Assembly (NCBI RefSeq): GCF_023016285.1
Contig: NZ_CP095413.1
Location: forward strand, 4,171,001-4,235,000
DNA: 64,000 bases
DNA from: Muricauda sp. SCSIO 64092
GTDB lineage: Bacteria > Bacteroidota > Bacteroidia > Flavobacteriales > Flavobacteriaceae
Direction of reading: 5' to 3'
This document shows, in pieces, positions 38,451 through 47,700 of this stretch. The notes below the pieces were generated by a model, which saw nothing but the letters and a program-made list of their open reading frames with translations, was not told the DNA's origin and searched no databases. Every line of letters begins with the position of its first letter. Positions within the stretch are counted from its first letter, which is position 1. The translations under genes were made by a program, and so were the position numbers.

Positions 38451-41400
38451 TTGCATTGCAGCATGCTGCGGATGAAGCAGGGCTTGAGATGGAAGGGCTA
38501 TCGCTAGAATTCAAAGATATAACCGAACATACTTCGAAGTTTGATATCACCCTTACCGCTACGGAATTGGATACCGGTATTGCGATGAACATCGAATACC
38601 GCAGCTCTTTATTTGATCGTTCAACGATGGAGCGTATGGCCTCGCATTACCGTGGGCTATTGGAGGGTATCGTTTTAGATCTGGACCGGTCTGTGGGAAG
38701 TATCCCTATGCTCACCTCTGAGGAGCTGACCACGGTACTGGAGGACTTCCAGGGCCCCGAGGTTGTTTACGACTCAGAGAAGACATTAGTTGATCTTTTT
38801 GAGGAGCAGGCCCGCTCCACACCGGAGCATGTGGCCCTGGTCTACCAGGACCGGACCCTTACATACCGTGAGCTCGACCGCCGTTCGAACCAGTTGGCGC
38901 GTTACCTAAAAGGGCAGGGTTCTGGCCCGGAGGCATTGGTGGGGATATGTATAGAGCGTTCCCTGGAGATGGTAATTGGGATATTGGGGATACTGAAGTC
39001 GGGCGGGGCCTATGTGCCCATGGATCCAGACTATCCTTCCCAGCGCATCGGTTATATGCTCGAGGATTCACAGATCAGATTGTTGCTAAGCTCCAGCGGG
39101 AGCATCGAAAACGTGCCCGATCTGGACCACCGTACCGTGCTCCTCGACAGGGATTGGGGGACGATATCCCAGCAGTCAACCCGCAAGCTCTCCACAGGCC
39201 CCTCCCAGGAAAACCTCGCTTATGTCATCTACACCAGCGGGTCGACAGGGCAGCCAAAAGGCGTCATGATCGAGCATCACAGTATACGCAACCTGGTAGT
39301 TTCCCAGATAGCGATATTCAATGTCACTGCAGAGAGCAGTGTATTGCAATTTGCCTCCTTTGGATTTGATGCCTCCTGTTCAGAGCTATTTACCACCCTT
39401 CTAACGGGTGCCTCGCTTATTGTTCCGACCAAAGAAGAATTGTTGTCCACCACCCGGGCCGTTGATCTTATGAATACCCATAAGGTCGATGTAGTGACTT
39501 TACCGCCTTCTTATCAGGTATTACTGAAAGATATGCAAGTTCCCTCACTGCGGACGATTATTTCCGCCGGAGAATCGTTAAACATCCCTGTAACCAAGCA
39601 CTTTCAATCTCAGGGCATCCGTATAGTGAACTTTTATGGTCCCACGGAGAATACCATAGGGACTTCCATGTCGGAGAATCCGATACTATCCAATGGACTA
39701 TCAACCATCGGCAAACCCATATCAAACACCCGCCTGTACATCGTATCGGAGGACACGGCCCTGTGCCCGATCGGCATAGTCGGGGAGCTGTGTATCTCCG
39801 GTTCCGGTCTGTCCAGGGGCTATCTCAACCGTCCGGACCTGACCGCCTCGAAGTTCGTCCCCAACCCCTTCAGCGGCATCGAGGGCGACCTTATGTACCG
39901 AACCGGTGACCTGGCACGCTGGCTGCCCGACGGCAACATAGAGTTCATCGGACGGGCCGACCACCAGGTAAAGATCCGTGGCTACCGCATCGAACTCGGG
40001 GAGATCGAGAATACAATTTTAAAGCTAGATTCTATTAGTCAGGCTGCGGTCTTGATTAAAAAGAACTCAAACGGGGATGACTACTTAGCTGCTTACTTAC
40101 AATCGTATAAAACACCAAAATTAAGGGCGTCCATATCTGAATACTTTGTTTACGATGACTTGGCCTATCACGCCTTAACTACTGATACCAAGAGAAACAA
40201 TCACTATAAAGAGGTATTCAAAAGGTATTTAAAAGATAAAATCGTCCTAGATATTGGATCAGGCCCCGAAGCAATTTTATCTCAGTTCTGTATAGAAGCA
40301 GGTGCAGACAAAGTTTATTCCGTAGAAATTTCTAAGGAAGTATACGAGAAAGCCAAAAAACACATCGAAAAGAAAGGATTAAGTGATAAAATAATTCTCA
40401 TTAATGATGATATTACCAAGGTAACACTACCTGAAAAAGTAGATTATTGTGTTTCTGAAATTGTTGGCCCGATTGGAGGATCAGAGGGCGCAGCCAAGCT
40501 CATAAACGCCAGTCGAAAACTGCTTAAATCTCCACAAAATATGCTTCCCAAAAGAAGCGTTACCAAAGTTGCAGGCGTCTGTTTTCCCGAAAATCTGCAT
40601 GACTATAAGTTTGATACAATTGGAAAGCATTATGTAGAGAAAATTTTTGACAAAGTAGGTTACAAATTTGACTTACGCCTATGTGTGGAAGATTTCTCTT
40701 CAGACAATGTAATTACGACCGATGCAGTTTTTGAGGACCTAGATTTTACCCAACCCCTAGATTTAGAAGGCAATCACAATATTCGTTTGGAGTTCACCAA
40801 ATCTTCTCAGATTACTGGATTTTTGGTTTGGTTAAACCTCTTTATTGATGAAGATATATGGCTAGATACCTTAAGCGAAAAATACAGTTGGCTCCCGGTT
40901 TATCTCCCAGTTTTCAAAAATGAGATCAAAGTAAAGCCTGGAGATTATATTGAAGCTCAGATATCGCGGCGTCTTTCCGATAACGATTTGAATCCGGATT
41001 TTACTGTGAGTGGTAGCTTATTTAGAAAAAACACAGAGAAAATCGATTTCAAATATAAATCGGTGAATCATGAGAAGTTATATCGTCATAACTCGTTTTA
41101 TGAAAAACTTTTCGAACATGACACTGTTCAGGTTTCTAAACAAGTTCCGATTGGCCCAACGCAGTTAACACAACATTTGAAGCAGCATTTACCGGAGTAT
41201 ATGATACCTGGTGTTTGGGTAGAGTTGGATGCCATTCCACTGACGGCCAATGGTAAGATTGACAGAGAAGCTTTGCCAGACCCTGATCGCGATGCTTATT
41301 TGACCAGGGAGTATGTTCCACCTCGTGATGAGATAGAGCAGGATCTTGCTGGGATATGGTCTGAATTGCTGGGCGTAGATTCTATTAGCGTATTGGACGA

Positions 41401-41710
41401 TTTCTTTGCCTTAGGCGGCCATTCTCTTTTGGCTACCAGATTGGTTTCCATGGTTCGGGTTGAAATGGAAGTTGAAATAGCCATCCGAGATGTCTTTACG
41501 CATTCTGTTCTTGAAGAGCTGGCTACTCATATCTCCGGAATCTCCAAGGGCGTAGTATTACCTCAAATTGTTGCTGTAGAAGACAAGGAGTTCATTCCGT
41601 TGTCTTACAGCCAGGAAAGGCTTTGGTTTTTAGATCAGCTTCAGGGTAGTGTTGAGTATCATTTCCGATCGTCTTACGATTGGAGGGTTCACAGACCTGG
41701 CTGTCTTTGA
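37166..41710 (+). CDS. NRPS synthetase B, segment 2 (T8, module 9 with embedded methyltransferase, start of C10)
   Basis: Continuation of gene B. It encodes carrier domain 8, C9, an A9 domain interrupted by a PRMT-like methyltransferase (about 40015-41150), T9 and the first residues of C10. The frame is lost at 41662, where an A is missing relative to the near-identical copy at 44830-44840. A second missing base, a T at 41692, follows, and the stop at 41710 is out of frame. The frame also extends upstream to 36908, which is shadow of A8. This segment holds the most unusual catalytic domain in the window. Confidence 0.85.
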   Translation, partial: ESLAAIWQELLGVDRIGVLDNFFELGGHSLLATRLVSMVRRQMDVDLAIRDVFVHPTISELGGHISGHSTGVLLPSIVPYDRSGMDRVPLSYSQERLWFIDQLQGSLEYHIPFVLRLEGTLDRTLLADSLREIVSRHEVLRTVILSDEGVGHQEVLPSEDWALEYYDAVERSDVEGYLSLFLSRAFDLSKDYMLRVGLYRLGEAEHILAGAFHHIASDGWSNAILINEFVALYGSKKSGLPHGLPALGIQYSDYALWQREHISGSFLEEQLSYWEGHLKDVSALILPTDRPRSPQVDSSGGSLSFELPPDLSASIHGRCQEEGVTLFMFLLAAFKVLLYRYSGQNDICVGTSVANRTQQELEGLIGFFVNTLALRSDVSGNTAFRSFLSQVKRTTLDAYEHQHAPFEKIVDRTVKTRDMATSPLFQVAFALQHAADEAGLEMEGLSLEFKDITEHTSKFDITLTATELDTGIAMNIEYRSSLFDRSTMERMASHYRGLLEGIVLDLDRSVGSIPMLTSEELTTVLEDFQGPEVVYDSEKTLVDLFEEQARSTPEHVALVYQDRTLTYRELDRRSNQLARYLKGQGSGPEALVGICIERSLEMVIGILGILKSGGAYVPMDPDYPSQRIGYMLEDSQIRLLLSSSGSIENVPDLDHRTVLLDRDWGTISQQSTRKLSTGPSQENLAYVIYTSGSTGQPKGVMIEHHSIRNLVVSQIAIFNVTAESSVLQFASFGFDASCSELFTTLLTGASLIVPTKEELLSTTRAVDLMNTHKVDVVTLPPSYQVLLKDMQVPSLRTIISAGESLNIPVTKHFQSQGIRIVNFYGPTENTIGTSMSENPILSNGLSTIGKPISNTRLYIVSEDTALCPIGIVGELCISGSGLSRGYLNRPDLTASKFVPNPFSGIEGDLMYRTGDLARWLPDGNIEFIGRADHQVKIRGYRIELGEIENTILKLDSISQAAVLIKKNSNGDDYLAAYLQSYKTPKLRASISEYFVYDDLAYHALTTDTKRNNHYKEVFKRYLKDKIVLDIGSGPEAILSQFCIEAGADKVYSVEISKEVYEKAKKHIEKKGLSDKIILINDDITKVTLPEKVDYCVSEIVGPIGGSEGAAKLINASRKLLKSPQNMLPKRSVTKVAGVCFPENLHDYKFDTIGKHYVEKIFDKVGYKFDLRLCVEDFSSDNVITTDAVFEDLDFTQPLDLEGNHNIRLEFTKSSQITGFLVWLNLFIDEDIWLDTLSEKYSWLPVYLPVFKNEIKVKPGDYIEAQISRRLSDNDLNPDFTVSGSLFRKNTEKIDFKYKSVNHEKLYRHNSFYEKLFEHDTVQVSKQVPIGPTQLTQHLKQHLPEYMIPGVWVELDAIPLTANGKIDREALPDPDRDAYLTREYVPPRDEIEQDLAGIWSELLGVDSISVLDDFFALGGHSLLATRLVSMVRVEMEVEIAIRDVFTHSVLEELATHISGISKGVVLPQIVAVEDKEFIPLSYSQERLWFLDQLQGSVEYHFRSSYDWRVHRPGCL
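37410..41530 (+). other. Module 9: C-A(MT)-T, predicted methylated aromatic residue
   Basis: C9 is the G+C-rich type. The A9 pocket is the same as that of A3 and A4 (DASTIAFIGK), so the same, probably aromatic, residue is expected. Directly after the A8-type motif KIRGYRIELGEIE (about 40010) the DNA changes to A+T-rich and an inserted domain of about 375 residues begins. The C-terminal A subdomain resumes near 41165 with LPEYMIPGVWVELDAIPLTANGKIDR, followed by T9 (LGGHSLLATRL). This is the insertion site used by methyltransferases in interrupted A domains. Confidence 0.75.
40015..41150 (+). other. PRMT-like methyltransferase domain embedded in A9
   Basis: SAM-binding motif I is VLDIGSGPEAIL (Asp 4649, Gly 4651, Gly 4653 of corrected protein B), followed by KVYSVEIS as the acidic motif. 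The loop SEIVGPIGGSEG places Glu 4718 and Glu 4727 nine residues apart. This is the spacing of the double-E loop that holds the guanidino group in protein arginine methyltransferases. A beta-barrel-like C-terminal half follows, with YSWLPVYLPVFKNEIKVKPGDYIEAQI recalling the THW loop and barrel of PRMTs. Canonical NRPS N-methyltransferase domains have a different motif I and no such barrel. Its likely substrate is the aminoacyl group on T9; N- versus O-methylation is not decidable here. Confidence 0.72.
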
Positions 41711-42374
41711 GAAGTCCTTGGAACGGGTTGTGTCACGGCATGAGGTTTTGAGAACTGTAATCAAGTCATCTGAAGGAAGTGGATATCAGGAGGTATTACC
41801 CGATGGTTTGTGGACGCTTGAGCAGTACAAAATTAAAAAGCAGGATAAAGTAGCTGAAATTCTAGAAGAGTATGTGACCAGACCTTTTGATTTGTCAAGA
41901 GATCATATGTTTAGAGTTGCGCTTTATGATTTGGGAACGGGGACTTATATCATGGCCGGTGTTTTTCACCATATAGCCAGTGATGGATGGTCAAATAACA
42001 TTCTGGTAGAGGAGTTTGCTGAGATCTACCAGGCGCTTTTATCGGGCAGGGAGCCACTGTTGGCACCATTGGCTATCCAGTATACGGATTATGCGGTATG
42101 GCAGCGGGAGCATGTAGAGGGAGAGTGGTTAGATGGCCAACTTTCGTATTGGGAAAATCAGCTTCTAGGTGTAAGTAACCTCGCCTTACCAACGGACTAT
42201 CCTCGACCTGCTATTCAGAGCACAGCAGGGGCTAGCATATTCTTTGATTTGGATCGCGATTTAACCAACCGCTTGTCAGCGTTGGCTCAGTCTGAAAAGA
42301 CGACCCTGTTCATGGTTTTATTGGCTGCCTTTAAAGTGTTGTTGTACCGTTATACCGGTCAGGAAGACATTTGC
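41185..42374 (+). repeat. Second repeat family, copy 1 (A9 end-T9-C10)
   Basis: About 1.19 kb nearly identical to 44357-45548. It differs from the G+C-rich family in sequence and base composition. Copy 1 lacks two bases present in copy 2 (at 41662 and 41692). Confidence 0.82.
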
Positions 42375-44700
42375 ATTGGAACATCCGTAGCCAATAGGAC
42401 ACAACAAGAATTGGAAGCTTTGATCGGTTTCTTCGTAAACATAATTACGGTAAGAAATAATCTTAACGGCAATGATACCTTCATTGACCTATTGAAAACA
42501 GTTAAATCAACGGTACTTGAAGGTTACGATTACCAGCAGGCTCCATTCGAACGGGTTGTTGAGCGCACTGTAAAAACCAGGGATAGAGCAACTACGCCAC
42601 TTTTTCAGGTTCTTTTTGAACTCATTGCAGGGATGGATCAGGCAGAAATACAGGTGGCCGGGATGACTTTGAAACCCCAGGAGTATGACACCACAATTTC
42701 CAAGTTTGATCTCTCGGTTAAAATTATAGAAAGTAAGAAAGCGCTATCAATATGCTTGGAGTATGCAACCGCCCTTTTTAAAGAAGACACTATGAGAAGA
42801 ATGGCATCTCATTATGTCGAAATTCTCGAAGCTGTTATCCAGAATCCCAAAGAAGCTGTTGGCAGAATTTCTATTCTTCCTTCTAATGAAAGAGAACTTT
42901 TGTTGGAAGACTTCAGCAGTACTACAGAGAGAACGAAAGAAGCGATTACCATCATCGATCAGATTTCGCAGCATGCCAAGTCGTTTCCCGATCTCGTAGC
43001 GCTTACGTTTGGAGATTTACACCTAAGCTACAAGGACCTCATGGAAAGAGTAGATATTGTAGCCGAACATCTAAAAGAACATTACAAAGTTGAGCCGGGC
43101 GATTTTGTAGGGGTGCATATGAATCGTTCTGATTGGTATGTAATTGCTACCCTTGGAATACTAAAGGTTGGGGGAGTTTATGTTCCTATTGATATTCAAA
43201 ATCCAGTTTCCAGGAAAGCCTATATGGTAGAAGATTCAGCGCTAAAAATGCTGATAATTGAATCAGATGGTCTTTTTGATGTTATTGATCTCGATGTTAG
43301 TGTTTTTTCAATTGATATAGAATACGAAGGCATTCGTTCCCGATATTCAAATACAGATTTTTCAGCAGCATACAAAGTCTCATCAGAAGACACGGCTTAT
43401 GCAATTTACACTAGCGGTACCACCGGCAGACCTAAGGGGGTTTTGGTAAGTCATGGGAACCTCTTGAGTTATCTTAGGTCCTGTTCGGACTACGTGGAAG
43501 ACTCAAGTACAGGTCCTTGTAGTTTTATGCATTTATCGCCCTCATTTGATGCGTCCTTAACGGAGTTCTTTGTGCCCCTAATGAGTGCCAGGAAACTTGT
43601 AATTGGAAGCCATTCTGGCCTAGAGGTGTTTAACGATCCGAATTTTATAAAAGAGGCTCCTTATGATTTTATAAAACTTACACCATCTCATTTAGAACTT
43701 CTATTGCCCTCTTTAGAAAATTTAGCTTCAAAAAAGCTGGCTTCTAAACTTATATTCGGGGGTGAGCCGCTAAAGCCATCTCATATCAATTCACTCAAGA
43801 CTTCGAACATCGAAGCGGTGATAATTAACGAATATGGGCCAACTGAAGCCACAGTTGGATGCAGTACTCATTGGTTTGAGCTTCATGAATATACCAAGGA
43901 ACGCTCAAACAGTATTTCAATAGGCAAACCCTTACCAAATACGCAGATTTATATTCTTGATGAGTTTAGCAACCCTGCTCCAATAGGAATTATTGGCGAA
44001 ATGTATGTTGGTGGGAGTCAGGTTGCGAAGGGTTACTTGAATAATAAGGCACTCACTGAGAAGAAGTTTGTAAAGAGTCCGATAACCGATTCAGATGGGA
44101 TGTTCTACAAGACAGGAGATCTTGCCAGATGGCTGCCTGACGGAAATATAGAATTTATAGGTAGAAAAGATGAGCAACTAAAAATTCGCGGTTACCGGAT
44201 TGAACCTGGGGAAATTGAGAACGTACTAATGGATTTAGATGCTGTTCAGGTGGCATGTGTCAAGGGCGTAAAAGACGAGTTTGGAGAAAAACTGGTAGCA
44301 TATATTACAACAAAGGATGATTTTGAAAAAGACGTTCTAGAAGAAGAACTCAGGCGGCATTTACCGGAGTATATGATACCTGGTGTTTGGGTAGAGTTGG
44401 ATGCCATTCCACTGACGGCCAATGGTAAGATTGACAGAGAAGCTTTGCCAGACCCTGATCGCGATGCTTATTTGACCAGGGAGTATGTTCCACCTCGTGA
44501 TGAGATAGAGCAGGATCTTGCTGGGATATGGTCTGAATTGCTGGGCGTAGATTCTATTAGCGTATTGGACGATTTCTTTGCCTTAGGCGGCCATTCTCTT
44601 TTGGCTACCAGATTGGTTTCCATGGTTCGGGTTGAAATGGAAGTTGAAATAGCCATCCGAGATGTCTTTACGCATTCTGTTCTTGAAGAGCTGGCTACTC
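41590..44700 (+). other. Module 10: C-A-T, predicted asparagine
   Basis: C10 belongs to a second, less G+C-rich repeat family and is nearly identical over its first two thirds to C11. Two single-base losses (41662 and 41692) break its start. The A10 pocket reads DATKIGEVGK by eye, close to asparagine codes of the D(L/A)TK(L/V)GEVGK type, so asparagine is a good prediction. The A10 N-terminal third is divergent and short, but the TSGTTGRPKGV, YGPTEAT and KTGDLARW motifs are intact. T10 is LGGHSLLATRL. Confidence 0.8.
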
Positions 44701-47700
44701 ATATCTCCGGAATCTCCAAGGGCGTAGTATTACCTCAAATTGTTGCTGTAGAAGACAAGGAGTTCATTCCGTTGTCTTACAGCCAGGAAAGGCTTTGGTT
44801 TTTAGATCAGCTTCAGGGTAGTGTTGAGTATCATATTCCGATCGTCTTACGATTGGAGGGTTCACTAGACCTGGCTGTCTTTGAGAAGTCCTTGGAACGG
44901 GTTGTGTCACGGCATGAGGTTTTGAGAACTGTAATCAAGTCATCTGAAGGAAGTGGATATCAGGAGGTATTACCCGATGGTTTGTGGACGCTTGAGCAGT
45001 ACAAAATTAAAAAGCAGGATAAAGTAGCTGAAATTCTAGAAGAGTATGTGACCAGACCTTTTGATTTGTCAAGAGATCATATGTTTAGAGTTGCGCTTTA
45101 CGATTTGGGAACGGGGACTTATATCATGGCCGGTGTTTTTCACCATATAGCCAGTGATGGATGGTCAAATAACATTCTGGTAGAGGAGTTTGCTGAGATC
45201 TACCAGGCGCTTTTATCGGGCAGGGAGCCACTGTTGGCACCATTGGCTATCCAGTATACGGATTATGCGGTATGGCAGCGGGAGCATGTAGAGGGAGAGT
45301 GGTTAGATGGCCAACTTTCGTATTGGGAAAATCAGCTTCTAGGTGTAAGTAACCTCGCCTTACCAACGGACTATCCTCGACCTGCTATTCAGAGCACAGC
45401 AGGGGCTAGCATATTCTTTGATCTGGATCGCGATTTAACCAACCGCTTGTCAGCGTTGGCTCAGTCTGAAAAGACGACCCTGTTCATGGTTTTATTGGCT
45501 GCCTTTAAAGTGTTGTTGTACCGTTATACCGGTCAGGAAGACATTTGTATTGGTACTCCTGTGGCTAATAGAACACAACAAGAATTGGAAGCTTTGATCG
45601 GTTTCTTTGTCAATACTCTGGCGCTAAGAAGCTCCATTGAACCCAACCGTAGCTTTATAGAAACTTTGCAAGAGGTAAAAAAAGTCACCTTAGCCGCATA
45701 TGACCACCAGCAGGCCCCGTTTGAACAGGTTGTTGAGCGCACTGTAAAAACCAGGGATAGAGCAACCACACCGCTATTTCAGGTGATGTTTGAACTGCAA
45801 AACATAGATAGTAAAAAGGAGATTACTATGGAAGGAATATCCTTTTCTTCCGAAGATACTGAAACTCAAACCTCCAAGTTTGATCTAACGCTTATTGCAA
45901 CTGAGAGCGATTCTGGTATTCTCATGAAAATCGAATATGCCACAAGTTTGTTTCGGGAAGAAACGGTACAGGCAATGGCCAAGCATTACCAGAATATTCT
46001 TAGCTCTTCTGCCTCAAATCCTGAAATGGTAATAGGTAAATACGCTATTTTAAGTAATGCTGAAAGAGAGTTAATACTTAAAAGTTTTAATAACACTGAT
46101 TTTGATTATCCCAAAGAGGAGACCATCGTAGATCTTTTCGAAAAACAGGCGAATGAAGCTACCGATAATATCGCGCTGGTTTCTAATGAAAGGGAAATTA
46201 CCTATGATGAATTAGATAAGGAGGCAAACCGATTGGCAAGGTATTTATTGACTCTTGGGATTACTAAGGAAACGCTCGTTGGGATATGCATCGATCGAAG
46301 TCCCGAAATGGTAATAGGAATACTCGCTATTCTTAAATCTGGCGGAGCTTTTGTTCCGATTGATCCCCAATACCCTTTGGAGAGAATTAATTACATCTTG
46401 GATGATGCTGTAATTAAGTTCCTGCTGACCTCAAGTAGAATAGAGAAATCAGCCGAGATGCCAGATTGGATTGAAAAAATCTCAATAGATACAGATTGGG
46501 GTCAAATAGCAATACAGTCCGAGGAGAAACTTGATAGTTCTCCTTTACCAAAGGATGTTGCATATGTAATGTACACAAGTGGGTCTACCGGAAGACCGAA
46601 AGGTGTGATGATCCAGCACCAAAGCCTAATAAACTTTCTATGGGGTACCATTTCTCGTTTGGAAATGTCTGAGATGAATGCACTTTTATCGCTAACCACC
46701 TACACCTTTGATATATTTTATTTAGAGTTATTCGCTCCGCTGCTTCTTGGTTCTAAGGTTATACTGCAAGACAAATCAGTAAATATAGACTACATCAAGC
46801 TACAAAAGAATATCGGCTTATATAATCCAGACTTTATTCAAGCCACTCCATCAACATGGCAAATGCTTACCGATATTGGTTTTAACAGGCAAAAGGGCCT
46901 TACAATCCTAAGCGGTGGAGAACCCCTAAAGGAGGCGCTAAAGAATCGTTTGGTTAAGATCGGAGATAAGGTCTGGAATATGTACGGACCAACTGAAGCC
47001 ACCATTTGGGCAACAACAAAACTCGTTGATTTTGATCATCCGGTAAACATTGGGTCTCCATTGTACAACTATCAAATTTATATCCTCGATGCTATGGATC
47101 AGTTGACTCCGATAGGTATTGTAGGGGAGTTATGTATTGGAGGTGACAGTTTGGCCAAAGGCTACCTCGGTAGACCAGATCTGGATAAGCAGAAGTTTAT
47201 TGCTCACCCATTTAAAGAAAATGAGCGACTTTATCGTACAGGAGATATGGGCAGATGGTTATCAAATGGAGATATAGAGTTTTTAGAAAGACGTGATGAA
47301 CAGGTTAAAGTTAGAGGTCACAGAATAGAGCTTGGAGAAATAGAAAACGCTCTTAATGGTCTAAAATTTATAAAGAATTGCACTGTAAATGTCAAGGAAG
47401 ACACCAATGGTGTAAACCGCCTGATTGCCTATGTCATTTGTGAAGAAGAACTGGATCGAAAATTGATTTTAGATCACTTAAAGACAAGTCTGCCAGACTA
47501 TATGATTCCAAGTATAGTCATGAAAATTGACGAGTTGCCATTGACTAGCAATGGAAAGGTGAATAAAAGGGCTCTGCCAGATCCAGAACTTTCAGAATTG
47601 TCCTCACAACCTTATGCTCCACCGAGAAACGAATTGGAACATGAGCTAGTTCAAATTTGGCAAGACTTACTGGAAATTGAGCGAGTAGGGATTTTGGACA

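Noticed and set aside
18376..39369. Repeated 140-residue and similar long frames in other phases of the synthetase genes
   Set aside because: They occur at the same place in each copy of the G+C-rich repeat and are rich in Arg, Pro and Ser, as expected for out-of-phase reading of G+C-rich coding DNA. The synthetase frame explains the DNA.
19841..41693. Programmed frameshifting or phase variation as the reason for the frame breaks
   Set aside because: Only one site lies in a base run, no slippery-site pattern or common structure is shared, and the same motifs elsewhere in the repeats are in frame. Sequence error or recent mutation is simpler.
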